Part shown: positions 27,940-36,693 of the stretch, piece by piece
Position numbering within the stretch: position 1 is the first letter of the stretch
How the letters are laid out: the number at the start of each line of letters is the position of its first letter
NCBI RefSeq assembly: GCF_003056055.1
Contig: NZ_PYFP01000002.1
Coordinates: 434,001 to 498,000 of the forward strand
Source: Glaciimonas sp. PCH181
GTDB lineage: Bacteria > Pseudomonadota > Gammaproteobacteria > Burkholderiales > Burkholderiaceae_D
Length of the DNA: 64,000 nt
Direction: 5' to 3'
Notes under the pieces: model-generated
What the model was told of the DNA's origin: nothing
The model's input: only the letters and a program-made list of their open reading frames with translations
The model's database searches: none
Made by a program: the position numbers and the translations under genes

Positions 27940-30690
27940 CTAGGCGTAGCGCTGCGCGCCAGAAATTGCTTGCAATGCTTCGCGTGCGCCTTGTCCGGCC
28001 GCGCGACGTACATCCGGGGCATTGCTATTGCCATGAATATTGATGACGATATTGGCCGGCTGACTGGATTGATCCGATTTACTACCGCGCAGCTGATCAT
28101 TCGGAATGATCGTCCCAGCACCGCGTGGAATGAAAAGTTCCGGCCCTTTTTCACCGACCATCGACGGCACGTTCAGCGGAGGCTCACCCCCTCCCGCAAA
28201 GCCTGCCATAAGACTAAAACCATTGACACCGTTCATGGCCGCCATGTCCGTTACGCCTTGAGAGAATCCACCAGCAAGATTAAATCCACCCGCACCATCC
28301 ATCGCAGCCATGGCAGAGGCGCCTTGCGTTGCTCCACTTAAATCGACTCCTAATGCATTCAATGCGGTGCCAATCAGCCCCATCCCTGTACTACCACCTG
28401 ATGAAGCCATGTCATAAAGTTTCGCTAGTTGCTTCTTGATAATCATGCGATCAAAATCAGCCAAAATGCTATTTGCCAGACTAGTAAATGATAACTTGCC
28501 TGTCATCATGAACTGCACTGCGGCATCTTCGGCAGATTTGAATGCACCTGTCATCGTGCTTCCGATTTGCCCACCAACATTACTAGCCTCTTCGCCATAC
28601 TTACGAACCGACTCGGCAGCGTTAAACCACGGGTCCTGAGATTTATCAAACTGCCTTTGAATCAGGTCTTGAGCTGCCAGTTTGGCGGTGTCAGCTTTCT
28701 CGCGGATGCTCGCAATTTCATCATCAGATATTTTCAATCCTTTTTTTCCGAGTTCCGCATTGGTTGCAAATATCATTGCCGACACTTCGCCATCGATCCG
28801 GCGTGCCTCGGTGAGTTTTGCAAGTTCAGTCTGTCCTTTGCCCATCCAATCAATGTCTTGCCGGCGAATGTCTAGTTGCTGCTGCTCCTTGTAGTCGAAT
28901 GCATCAGTAGATTTATCAAATTTACGCAACACCTGCATTTGCCGCTCAAGCTCTAGGCCGTCCTGAACTAGCTTATTCTTCGCGATGTAATCAGACTTCT
29001 GCTGACTAGTTAGAGGGCTAAACCCCTCCGACGCACGCTGGCTATCCGAAAACTTACCCATCGTCACATCGAATTCCGCCATGGCGGCCTTCGACTCTCT
29101 AACCTTGCCCTCAAACTCGTCGAAGTGCTTAATAACATAATCGATACCTGCCTGCGTTGCATTCAGTCCGTCCATCGCTGTTTTGAAGGGGTCCTTTACT
29201 ATGGCAGCTGGCTTATCTGGATCATCGGGCTTTGGCACATATGTCTTACCCTTTTTTCTGACAGTGTCGGCAGCCGAAGCACCGCGATCATCAAGCGCCC
29301 AGGCGGCACGCATCGCGTCCGCATTGTGCCGCGCTTGCGCGACGATGTTGTCGCCAATTAGTCCTAATCTGGCCTTGGCATCAGTCCACCCACTTACCAG
29401 CGCTTCTTTCGCACCCGAAAAGTCACCTTTAAGAACACTTGCGCCAGCAGTGGCAACGCCCTCCAAGCCCAGGCCGATCGCAGATATGCTGCCGACAATG
29501 GCTTCGGCGACCATGTAGACGACTGTCTTTAGCCCATAAAACAATGATGTGATGGTTGCCATCGAATAGCGAAACGCATTTACGGCCAATGGGAATCCAT
29601 CTTTGAAGAACTCTGCGAAGTCCGTCAAAACTGGCATGATCTGATCGGCCCAGGCTCGCTTGAATCCCTGACTGGTCAAATCAGTTTCGCGGTTGAAGTC
29701 GCGCATTGCATCTTCGTAGCGCTTCACTGCCGCCTGAGATTCATCGCCGATCCCGAGGTTGTAGTCATTCAGTCGATCTGCTGCCTCAGCAATTCTTTCT
29801 TTTGTCACCGATGCTGCAGCTGCAACCTGCGCGGCAGTGCCGATGCCGATCTCGGTTGCTGCGCTATTCCTATCCCATCCAACAGTGTATTTATCTAACT
29901 CTTCATTAACATTCTTTACCACCTCATACAGCGGAAGAAGATTGCCCTTCGCATCTTTGTATGTAATTCCAAGGCGGTCTAATGCATCCGTGTTGGCGCG
30001 GATCGTGGTTTCCGCATTTTTGAAAACACTGATGTAATCGCCTTTATCGACACCGATAGCAGCGATAGCAGCATTGGTAGCAGCAGCCTGTTGCGCAGTC
30101 ACGTACAGCGAATTTTGAATATCCTTGATCTGATTGTTTGCCTCAATCAGGGCATCGATACTCTCGCTCTTGTAGCTATCGCCAGTGATCAATCCAGCGA
30201 TAAAGCCGATCGATCCTGAAATGATCTTATACGCCGTGTAGATCGCCCCGAGGCCGATCGCAGCAAATGCCGCCCCAATCACCAAGCCGGTGACAATGGC
30301 CTTTGCCTTGGTCCATTCCATGAATTTTTGCCATGCTGTCTGCGCACCAACAATTCCAACGCCAACACCTACGCCAATAGCTGTTGCGATTTTTTCTCCC
30401 GTTGACTTGAAGTCGGAATCACCTGGCGTCTCAGCTAATTTCTTGATCGCCTCCTCAGATTGCGCACAACTTGCCAAGATCGCATCATTCGCAGCCTGCA
30501 TGTCGCCGCCCATGGCCAGTGCAGCCTTCTGCATATCGAGGGATGATTGCAATAGGCTGCGGCGAAACTCATCCACCGAACTGGCGGACATTCCCATATT
30601 GGACTGTGCGGACTTAGCCACATCGTCCATCGAAGATGTGAAGCCACCTACGTCCGCACTAACTTTGACGGAGAGATTGCCGAGTGACAT
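27940..30690 (-). CDS. tail tape measure protein
   Basis: The 916-residue protein is alpha-helical, Ala/Lys-rich, with a hydrophobic stretch near residues 130-190 (GLVIGAAFAAIGLGAIYTAY, GFIAGLITG) and a C-terminus with FAGGGEPPLNVPSMVGEKGPELFIPRGAGTI, the standard ending of lambda H-like and GTA-like tape measures. It sets tail length and passes into the host envelope. The ATG at 30690 (MSLGNLSVKVSADVGGF) matches the family N-terminus; a GTG at 30714 is in frame but sits in a terminator hairpin. Confidence 0.93.
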   Translation of the reverse strand: MSLGNLSVKVSADVGGFTSSMDDVAKSAQSNMGMSASSVDEFRRSLLQSSLDMQKAALAMGGDMQAANDAILASCAQSEEAIKKLAETPGDSDFKSTGEKIATAIGVGVGVGIVGAQTAWQKFMEWTKAKAIVTGLVIGAAFAAIGLGAIYTAYKIISGSIGFIAGLITGDSYKSESIDALIEANNQIKDIQNSLYVTAQQAAATNAAIAAIGVDKGDYISVFKNAETTIRANTDALDRLGITYKDAKGNLLPLYEVVKNVNEELDKYTVGWDRNSAATEIGIGTAAQVAAAASVTKERIAEAADRLNDYNLGIGDESQAAVKRYEDAMRDFNRETDLTSQGFKRAWADQIMPVLTDFAEFFKDGFPLAVNAFRYSMATITSLFYGLKTVVYMVAEAIVGSISAIGLGLEGVATAGASVLKGDFSGAKEALVSGWTDAKARLGLIGDNIVAQARHNADAMRAAWALDDRGASAADTVRKKGKTYVPKPDDPDKPAAIVKDPFKTAMDGLNATQAGIDYVIKHFDEFEGKVRESKAAMAEFDVTMGKFSDSQRASEGFSPLTSQQKSDYIAKNKLVQDGLELERQMQVLRKFDKSTDAFDYKEQQQLDIRRQDIDWMGKGQTELAKLTEARRIDGEVSAMIFATNAELGKKGLKISDDEIASIREKADTAKLAAQDLIQRQFDKSQDPWFNAAESVRKYGEEASNVGGQIGSTMTGAFKSAEDAAVQFMMTGKLSFTSLANSILADFDRMIIKKQLAKLYDMASSGGSTGMGLIGTALNALGVDLSGATQGASAMAAMDGAGGFNLAGGFSQGVTDMAAMNGVNGFSLMAGFAGGGEPPLNVPSMVGEKGPELFIPRGAGTIIPNDQLRGSKSDQSSQPANIVINIHGNSNAPDVRRAAGQGAREALQAISGAQRYA

Positions 30691-30703
30691 TGTATTTGCC
30701 CAA

Positions 30704-30732
30704 TAAAAAAGCACCCGAAGGTGCGAAGGTGC
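30704..30732 (-). terminator. intercistronic terminator-like hairpin
   Basis: GCACC and GGTGC arms with an alternative inner pairing are followed on the minus strand by TTTTTTA. It lies 14 bases before the tape-measure ATG. Confidence 0.8.
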
Positions 30733-30783
30733 TTTGTTTAAATTTAATTAATTACATCGAATTACAACGTCGATTTTCTCATC

Positions 30784-31239
30784 CTACTGAGGCACCAGTT
30801 TACATCTGCAATACCTGCAAATCTGAGCGTCTTTAAATATCAACTCCCGACAGTCCGGGCATTTTATGTGTGTTTCTGGCGTGGGAGCATATTGGGTTGG
30901 TGCTAAATCATTACGTTTATCGATGGAATTTTGAGTCTCTTGCGCCGCAGCATCCAACCCCGCGTACACTCTGTTCGATACGCTGACAAGTTTTCCGAGT
31001 CCAGAATTCCGCAATGTTGCATCAACGCGCTCATTTATAGGGTCGACAAAATGCTTGGTTCTCGCGCGCACTGGCTTGAATAGCAGCCATAGAAAAACAA
31101 AGAACCGCCAGGCCAGCCAGACGACAAAAAACAACATCAACAGCTTGATCAGTCCGGAGCCATTGCCGCCACTTGCCGCCGCTGCAACGGCAGCCGAGAG
31201 TGCCAATGCGCCCAAAAACCACTTCATCCTTGTTTTCAT
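30784..31239 (-). CDS. membrane protein with C-terminal zinc ribbon
   Basis: The 151-residue protein has two hydrophobic segments (about residues 5-25 and 31-55, the latter LLMLFFVVWLAWRFFVFLWLLF), a middle helical region and a C-terminal CPDC-x11-CRYC zinc-ribbon pair. The ATG at 31239 follows AGGGGG. It is wedged between the frameshifted tail chaperone and the tape measure, which is an odd place for a membrane protein. It may be an independently acquired gene acting on the host membrane. No function is recognised. Confidence 0.7.
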   Translation of the reverse strand: MKTRMKWFLGALALSAAVAAAASGGNGSGLIKLLMLFFVVWLAWRFFVFLWLLFKPVRARTKHFVDPINERVDATLRNSGLGKLVSVSNRVYAGLDAAAQETQNSIDKRNDLAPTQYAPTPETHIKCPDCRELIFKDAQICRYCRCKLVPQ

Positions 31240-31296
31240 CAATCCCCCTTGTTTTTTCTGACTATAGCGCAACAAAGGATATACCGTTGACTGCCA

Positions 31297-31964
31297 TTAA
31301 TTTTTCTTACAAAAAAGCATCTTCTTGATGAGCTCTGACTGAGCGTCAGGATCATGCAGCAACGTCGGCTCATCAACCTTATCGCGACGGACAAACAGCA
31401 AAAATTCGTCTAGCGTGTAGGCATTTGGGCGTTTTTTCGTATCTCGATTCACATTAGCAACGATCGATGCGATGTGAGCTTGCGCATAATCATGAACCAT
31501 TGAACCTACGGGCTCAACCGCAAAATATTCCTGCCATCCAAGATATTCCTCGTAAGGCAATTGATCTACTTGACCCAGCGTGATGCCAAGGGCGAGCGCC
31601 AGGCGAAACCTAAAGAGGCGCTCGGGGTCATCCCTTAGTTTTTTTGGTCTGCCGGTTTTTTGAAACCACTCAGCTCCAGTGCAACCGTCACCAACTTCTC
31701 GACCTCAGCATTGCTCGACGCTGCCAGTGCATCCAGATCGCCTTCAGTAAATACTTGCATTCCTTCATCATCAACAAAGGATAAAACCACCAGGCTCAAG
31801 CCGAAGGCATCGTCGGTGCCATTCGCCTGTTTCAGTTTGGTGCGAATCCCGCTAACCTCAGTTACCGACAATTGCTTTGCCGTGATCGATCCAAATCCGT
31901 CAATTTCGACGGCCTTTGTTTTCGGCTTGATTGCCGCAAATAACGCATTTTTGTCAAAGCTCAT
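31297..31964 (-). CDS. tail assembly chaperone fusion (GT-type) made by -1 frameshift
   Basis: If ribosomes slip one base back on AAAAAAC at 31644-31638, the first reading frame (31964 down to 31638) joins an open frame from 31638 down to 31297, giving a 222-residue fusion. The extension starts LRDDPERLFRFRLALALGITL and continues LPYEEYLGWQEYFAVEP. Chaperone T-type proteins characteristically carry such an E(Y/F)xxWxxYF motif. In lambda and many siphophages the G and G-T products, made in a fixed ratio, guide tail-tube polymerisation on the tape measure. The downstream frame has no credible start of its own other than a TTG, which supports the fusion. Confidence 0.88.
31635..31964 (-). CDS. 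tail assembly chaperone, short form (G-type)
   Basis: The 109-residue zero-frame product starts MSFDKNALFAAIKPKTKAVEI and ends ELSGFKKPADQKN. It is acidic and helical, as expected for lambda G-like chaperones that coat the tape measure before tail-tube assembly. The start at 31964 has AGGAAA about 9 bases upstream; an open frame reaches further up but overlaps the tail-tube gene. The slippery site is in its last codons. Confidence 0.88.
   Translation of the reverse strand: MSFDKNALFAAIKPKTKAVEIDGFGSITAKQLSVTEVSGIRTKLKQANGTDDAFGLSLVVLSFVDDEGMQVFTEGDLDALAASSNAEVEKLVTVALELSGFKKPADQKN
31638..31644 (-). other. programmed -1 frameshift site A AAA AAC
   Basis: The heptamer fits X XXY YYZ in the zero frame (CAA AAA AAC, then TAA stop), so both tRNAs can re-pair after slipping. 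The zero-frame stop follows immediately. Confidence 0.88.
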
Positions 31965-31992
31965 TGCTTTTTCCTGTCTTAAGAATAAAGAA

Positions 31993-32631
31993 TTACAGAC
32001 CCGAAACTGGTCCAGAGATGCGAATATCAACGGCTGTTTTTACCAGTGCATCGACGCCACCTGCCAGACTGAATTTCTTCACGAAGCCGGTAAAGGTAAT
32101 GACACTAGTATTTGGCAGGGTGAGCTGGAAATTGGAGATAACCCCAGATCCCTGCTTCGAACGCAATGCAATGTGACCTGCGTTAGAGCCGTCATAGTCG
32201 ATATTGATAGAAAACTGCCCTGGGTCAGTAATACCAAGCAAGAACTCTTTTGCTACGCTAGACATATTAGTTCGGTCAATCTCAGACGCGGAACCATCGA
32301 AGCCGGAGAAATCTTTTAGGTTGCCAATTGGCGTGAATGTTACTGGCGTAGCAGTACCTGCCGCAGTGATTGTCTTGCCTGTCGTATCAGCATCAATCGC
32401 GATGGTATTTGTTGTTTTGTTCTTGACAGTAAAATTCAACCCGTTCAACAGTGCGGCATCAGCACCAGCCAAACCCGCTAGTGTCTCAACATCGCCATTA
32501 TTGAAGCCGTGCGCCGTGATGGTGAGAATGGTTGGATTGCCGAGCGCGATAGCGGTAATGTTTTTAGCGCCACCGGTGCCAGTACCAATGCTCAAGGTGC
32601 TACCTTGGGCCGAGATTGCAGAGCTTGTCAT
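31993..32631 (-). CDS. major tail tube protein
   Basis: The 212-residue beta-rich protein has the position and character of a siphophage major tail protein (lambda V/TP901-like): GTPVTFTPIGNLKDFSGFDGSASEIDRTNMSSVAKEFLLGITD and FSINIDYD are family-like stretches. It forms the rings of the tail tube around the tape measure. GAGG stands before the ATG. It lies between the tail completion protein gene and the chaperone genes, the canonical place. Confidence 0.87.
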   Translation of the reverse strand: MTSSAISAQGSTLSIGTGTGGAKNITAIALGNPTILTITAHGFNNGDVETLAGLAGADAALLNGLNFTVKNKTTNTIAIDADTTGKTITAAGTATPVTFTPIGNLKDFSGFDGSASEIDRTNMSSVAKEFLLGITDPGQFSINIDYDGSNAGHIALRSKQGSGVISNFQLTLPNTSVITFTGFVKKFSLAGGVDALVKTAVDIRISGPVSGL

Positions 32632-32647
32632 GCGCGAGCCTCTTTAA

Positions 32648-32673
32648 ATAAAAAAACCCGCACATGGCGGGTT
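32648..32673 (-). terminator. intercistronic terminator-like hairpin
   Basis: CCCGC/GCGGG with a five-base loop, followed on the minus strand by GTTTTTTT, in the gap between the DUF3168 gene and the tail-tube gene. Confidence 0.9.
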
Positions 32674-32693
32674 GTTGATGAAATTATGTTTAC

Positions 32694-33044
32694 TTAATGC
32701 CAGATTGAATAATCGACACTCACTCGGAAAAGCTTGACGGCGTCTTCGTAAAAGTCCCGCGAAAGAAGTGAGACGTTTTGCACGATCCAACTGGACATCA
32801 GTGAGTCGACCTGAGCAGCCAAGGAGATTGCATCGAAATAAATCAATGCATACATATCGATTTGCATTCGCGTGTTGAATAGGTTCGTGCTACCGGATAG
32901 GACATTTTCCGAGTTGCTAAAAATGCGTTGATAGGTGATATAAGGCCTCACCACGCCATCGGGAGCAGTTAGCGGATAAATGCGTGCACCGGCCAACGTA
33001 GCGCCACCAGACAGTAGAGTAAATAGCTGGTTTTGAATACTCAT
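32694..33044 (-). CDS. DUF3168 tail completion protein
   Basis: The 116-residue protein fits DUF3168 (gp17/tail terminator type), with RIYPLTAPDGVVRPYITYQRI and a later FRVSVDYSIWH ending. Proteins of this family cap the tail tube at the head end. Its ATG overlaps the stop of the gp10-type gene by four bases. A terminator-like hairpin follows it. No anomalies. Confidence 0.85.
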   Translation of the reverse strand: MSIQNQLFTLLSGGATLAGARIYPLTAPDGVVRPYITYQRIFSNSENVLSGSTNLFNTRMQIDMYALIYFDAISLAAQVDSLMSSWIVQNVSLLSRDFYEDAVKLFRVSVDYSIWH

Positions 33045-33439
33045 AAGCCATCAGCCTTATTCACACTATCTAGAATTTTTTGCTTCAATTGAGATTCAAC
33101 TTGCTGCTTTCCCGCCTCTATACCAGGTCGAAAGAATGGCTTTGCCGGCTCTTTACTGGTTCCATATTCATCAAATATTGCGTAATGCTCAATGCCATTT
33201 TTGTCTGATTTTTCAATCTGCACGATTGCGCTAGCATGATTCGCATCGTGGACACTGACCGCGTCAAGATTGCTAACGAGTGCTCCGGTTCGCACGGGGG
33301 CGCGACTGCGGATCTCTCGCTCAACGATCGCGGCAGCATCCATGACAATCTGCGGCAACTCACTAAGCAGGCGCGCATTCAGTTTTTCAATGTTGGCTTG
33401 CATTTCTTTCAGCCCTGCCACATTACTCAGATCAGCCAT
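33041..33439 (-). CDS. HK97 gp10-like tail-component protein
   Basis: The 132-residue protein carries the HK97-gp10 signature: EIRSRAPVRTGALVSNL near residue 43, EHYAIFDEYGTSKEPAKPFFRPGIE later. The family acts in head-tail joining, near the neck. It overlaps the head-closure gene by 8 bases upstream and DUF3168 by 4 bases downstream, so the neck genes form one coupled unit. Confidence 0.9.
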   Translation of the reverse strand: MADLSNVAGLKEMQANIEKLNARLLSELPQIVMDAAAIVEREIRSRAPVRTGALVSNLDAVSVHDANHASAIVQIEKSDKNGIEHYAIFDEYGTSKEPAKPFFRPGIEAGKQQVESQLKQKILDSVNKADGL

Positions 33440-33773
33440 TATTCAAGCCCTCACTGGCCAGCAATTCAATCGTCCGATTGCGCTCATCCAAATTGAGCGC
33501 CCCGCTAATATTGAAATAACGCCCTTTGTATATGGCCCGCATTGCTGCTACTGAGATTGGATTAGCGAACTCGGCGCGGTAGCGAACGGTGATACGGTGA
33601 TTTACTTCAGATTGCACAGCTTGTGCTGCAAGCAACTCTCGAGCAGTCAGCGATTCGATATAAGCCCATATAGTGAATAGATCAGACCAGGTAGTCGCCT
33701 GCTGGCCAAGACTATCGGCTGCAGTGCTGCGCTGCTGCAGAGTAATCCGATGGAGGAGGTCGCCCGCACGCAT
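33432..33773 (-). CDS. phage head closure protein (SPP1 gp16-like)
   Basis: The 113-residue protein begins MRAGDLLHRITLQQRSTAADSLGQ and continues TTWSDLFTIWAYIESLTARELLAAQAV, the standard pattern of SPP1-gp16-like head-tail adaptors. The end contains IYKGRYFNISGALNLDERNR. It would plug the connector after DNA filling and before tail attachment. It shares one base with the stop of the gp6-like gene (TGATG) and overlaps the gp10-like gene. Confidence 0.9.
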   Translation of the reverse strand: MRAGDLLHRITLQQRSTAADSLGQQATTWSDLFTIWAYIESLTARELLAAQAVQSEVNHRITVRYRAEFANPISVAAMRAIYKGRYFNISGALNLDERNRTIELLASEGLNNG

Positions 33774-34630
33774 CAGTAGGTACTCGCAATATACGGATCA
33801 AGCAGCCCATCAACAAAAGGCAACTCAAGGACGACAATGCGCTGACCGACGGCCACCTCCTCGCGGTTCTCATACAACGAGCCGATCCGCAACAACATCC
33901 AGCTGCGAATCCCATCTGGCACGACGCCGATAAAGCTCCGTCCCGTGCCATCAGACGTGAGTGCGATCGGGTTGCCATCAATATCCATCAGCGTGTAAGC
34001 GCCATTCGCGGCACTAGCGACCAGGTAGGCAGTATCGGCATCGAGCGGTGCTGGCAGTAGCCCCCCGGAGTTGTAGAAGTTCACTCGGGCACCGACTGTC
34101 CACGTGACCGGGCCGCTTACCTTGAATTGCGTTGGTTCGCTCGCGAATGCCGTAGTAATTGGTGAGGCGTACCCAGCATCATAGATCACTATGACTGAGC
34201 CGATTTGCGGCAGAGGAATTGGCCACACTTTGCCGAACGCAGGTGTGATGATAGCTGGCATCAACGCGGAATTGACCACGTAATCGCTCTGCGGCATTGT
34301 TTGCAGCTCGCCGGACATGTCGATGTACTGAATCGAGATAACGTCAACCACTGGCGAATGTGGCAACTGGATAGCATATGCAGGGATACTCACCGATGCA
34401 CGAAATGGCGACATCGCACCCCAGCCCGCCATGGGAAAGGTATCAAGCACCAGCTTCCAGCGAGCGTGTAGTAGTTGCTGGCGCGTCTTCGATTCGACAG
34501 CCTGGCGCGCCGCGGAGATCAGTGACCGAATCTTCGCATCGTCGGCATCATCATCAACTCGACGGTCATTCTTTACTTCCGAAAGATGTAAAGGCTCTCC
34601 GGCAGGCTGAATCAGGCAAATTTCGGGCAT
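33773..34630 (-). CDS. head-tail connector protein (gp6/phiE125 gp8 type)
   Basis: The 285-residue protein starts with a gp6-like connector segment: GEPLHLSEVKNDRRVDDDADDAKIRSLISAARQAVESKTRQQLL. Its length exceeds simple gp6 proteins, as in phiE125 gp8-like connectors, because of a beta-rich insertion in the middle (GPVTWTVGARVNFYNSGG and neighbouring strands). The end contains WMLLRIGSLYENREEV. It would form a ring under the portal. Neighbours are a small unknown capsid-region protein upstream and head closure downstream. Confidence 0.87.
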   Translation of the reverse strand: MPEICLIQPAGEPLHLSEVKNDRRVDDDADDAKIRSLISAARQAVESKTRQQLLHARWKLVLDTFPMAGWGAMSPFRASVSIPAYAIQLPHSPVVDVISIQYIDMSGELQTMPQSDYVVNSALMPAIITPAFGKVWPIPLPQIGSVIVIYDAGYASPITTAFASEPTQFKVSGPVTWTVGARVNFYNSGGLLPAPLDADTAYLVASAANGAYTLMDIDGNPIALTSDGTGRSFIGVVPDGIRSWMLLRIGSLYENREEVAVGQRIVVLELPFVDGLLDPYIASTY

Positions 34631-34687
34631 ATGGAATCCGGTAAAGAATGACCCCGCGCGAGTGCGCGAGGCCCGCAGTGCTACTAA

Positions 34688-35134
34688 TTAAACGACTTGT
34701 ACTACCGAGGTAGCATTGAGCGCCGACGCAGGGGCATAGCGAGCATTCGCGCCAAGTAACTGCGCGCCGACAATCGAGGCTGCCGCGCCGATCGTCAGCG
34801 ACAAGGCGACGAATGCAAAGGCGTTGGCGACATCCAAATCTTCTGCGCGTAACTCAATACTGGCTTGGACATTACTGCCCGATGCAGCCAAGATTTGGGT
34901 AATCGCCTTGCCTGGTACGTCTTTGGCGCCAGTGCCCGCAGCATCGGTTGCCTGGCGCAGCTTCGCATCAAGCGTCCCGGTTGCGGTCATTGCGCCAGTT
35001 TGGATCTGCGCGGAAATCGAATGGAAGTTGGCGGCAGGCACCCATGCCGAAACAACGGTGCCTGCGTTGATGCTGGATGGATTGATCGCCGCAAGAATCG
35101 CAATCTTCTCGTTCAGTTTGATATTCGTGTTCAT
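34688..35134 (-). CDS. small phage head-region protein of unknown role
   Basis: The 148-residue protein is Ala/Thr-rich with a beta-rich look (AANFHSISAQIQTGAMTATGTLDAKLRQATDAAGTG). Proteins like this occur between capsid and connector genes in beta-proteobacterial siphophages. It may decorate the capsid or join the connector, but I recognise no domain. AAGG precedes the ATG. There is no signal peptide or membrane segment. Confidence 0.75.
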   Translation of the reverse strand: MNTNIKLNEKIAILAAINPSSINAGTVVSAWVPAANFHSISAQIQTGAMTATGTLDAKLRQATDAAGTGAKDVPGKAITQILAASGSNVQASIELRAEDLDVANAFAFVALSLTIGAAASIVGAQLLGANARYAPASALNATSVVQVV

Positions 35135-35191
35135 TGGAGGCCTTTTTGAATAATGGATGACAAAACAGGCGGCACGGGCCGCCCTGCACTA

Positions 35192-36505
35192 TTAACGTGC
35201 GCCGAGCTGTACGAACGGGGACAACTTGTTCGCGCCTTTGGCTGGCGAGATGGCGGCAGCGAGTTTACTTTGGCCGTCGATACGGAACGTGGTACGGAAC
35301 GCTGTTGCATCAGCATCGAAATACAGATGCATCGATGTTGCCGTTTGCACACCACCCGCCTTAGTGATGGTCTGGTAGTAATTGAGATCGACCAGCATCA
35401 CATCGCCCTGAGAGCTGAACGTGTTCGCATGTTGCGAAACGATGATCGGACGGCCCAGCAATGTCCCGTACGGATTGCCCTGAATGCCACCCAAGAGGCC
35501 ACCAGACGGGATATAGATTGGGTAGTTACCCAAGGTCAAAGTGAAGAGCGCTGGCAACACATCGTTATTGATGATCCAGACGGCATTTGGAAACGAGCCC
35601 TCCGGCAGGCGAGCGATCATGTTCGCCAGATTCAGTGCCGTCAAAGTGTTGGTGGCTTGACCGGGATCCTTGGCGATTGTCACAACGGCACCACTGACCA
35701 TGGCGCCTTGAGGCAAACCAGCACCCGGGCCGAACAAGATCGCCTCGTTCGTCTTCCATTGGATTGACGCACCGATTTTCTTCGGCAGATATGATGCCAG
35801 TGCGGAACTATCATCCAGCATCTCATCTGATACCGGAACGAGTGCCATCAGCTTTTTCAAGCGCAGCGATGTTAAGCCGAGGACTGGCTTGGTTCCGGCT
35901 GGCGCCGAAGCCTCGCCCTGCCAGTACGCGCGCACGCCGTTGGTGCCCCAGGCGGTTGTTTCATCCTTTGGGAACGACATGCCATTGCCCGCGACATTGA
36001 CCTCATCAGTCATGGGCAGAAGTGCATTGTCGGTCAACGACAACTGGAAAATTTCCTTGCCAAACTCTGGCGGGATCAAGAATCCGCCATCTGCGCCAGA
36101 GCCTTCATTAGCGTAAGTTCCTGCACCGGGCGCGGCCGCGCCGATCAGCAAACGCTTGTCCATGGCGACAGCACCACCGCTGCGTTGTGCTGCAGTTGCA
36201 CTGTGTACGGCCTTCATGAATTCGCCGACGAAGCTGAAACCACCCCTTGGATCATTGGCGACATTCTCACTCACGGTGATATGCGCACCCTCACGGATCG
36301 TCACACCCTCACTTACTTCGGCAGCGCTCATTTCTTCGGCGCGCTGGATACGAGCATCGAGGCTGCGCGACTCGGCCATGTGCGCCTCGTATTGGGTGGA
36401 TTCCTCGGCGGTCAGATCGCGGTTTTCGAGGGCCGAAGCATCATTCAATGCTTTGGCTCGGGCAATTGCAGCCGCTTTCTGTTGTTGCAGGAGACGTTTG
36501 TTCAT
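35192..36505 (-). CDS. major capsid protein, HK97 fold
   Basis: The 437-residue protein has an N-terminal helical delta domain (about residues 1-100, LLQQQKAAAIARAKAL, ALENRDLTAEEST) that scaffolds assembly and is usually removed by the prohead protease. The HK97 shell domain follows, with GGFLIPPEFGKEIFQ and later WIINNDVLPALFTLTLGN, PIYIPSGGLLGGIQGNPYGTLLGRPI. I start at ATG 36505 because upstream codons cross a terminator hairpin. The S49 protease gene lies directly upstream and is the likely processing enzyme. Confidence 0.93.
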   Translation of the reverse strand: MNKRLLQQQKAAAIARAKALNDASALENRDLTAEESTQYEAHMAESRSLDARIQRAEEMSAAEVSEGVTIREGAHITVSENVANDPRGGFSFVGEFMKAVHSATAAQRSGGAVAMDKRLLIGAAAPGAGTYANEGSGADGGFLIPPEFGKEIFQLSLTDNALLPMTDEVNVAGNGMSFPKDETTAWGTNGVRAYWQGEASAPAGTKPVLGLTSLRLKKLMALVPVSDEMLDDSSALASYLPKKIGASIQWKTNEAILFGPGAGLPQGAMVSGAVVTIAKDPGQATNTLTALNLANMIARLPEGSFPNAVWIINNDVLPALFTLTLGNYPIYIPSGGLLGGIQGNPYGTLLGRPIIVSQHANTFSSQGDVMLVDLNYYQTITKAGGVQTATSMHLYFDADATAFRTTFRIDGQSKLAAAISPAKGANKLSPFVQLGAR

Positions 36506-36525
36506 ATTTTGCTTTCTCAGAAATG

Positions 36526-36549
36526 AAAAAGCCCACGTCTGAGGTGGGC
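36526..36549 (-). terminator. intercistronic terminator-like hairpin
   Basis: GCCCAC/GTGGGC with a seven-base loop and TTTTTC on the minus strand, 20 bases before the capsid ATG. Confidence 0.88.
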
Positions 36550-36653
36550 ATTGGATTGCTGCTGGGTTGCACAAATCGACCGATGGGCCGGGTCGGCGCC
36601 GACTCAAGGGAGCGGAACCGGGCGGGCTTGCGCGTAGCCCAAAATTTAGACGC

Positions 36654-36674
36654 AAAAAAGCCGCTATAAGCGGC
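36654..36674 (-). terminator. intercistronic terminator-like hairpin
   Basis: GCCGC/GCGGC with a five-base loop followed by TTTTTTG on the minus strand, just after the S49 protease gene. With the hairpin at 36526 it makes two in tandem before the capsid gene. Confidence 0.88.
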
Positions 36675-36693
36675 GTCGATAAATAATGTTGCT

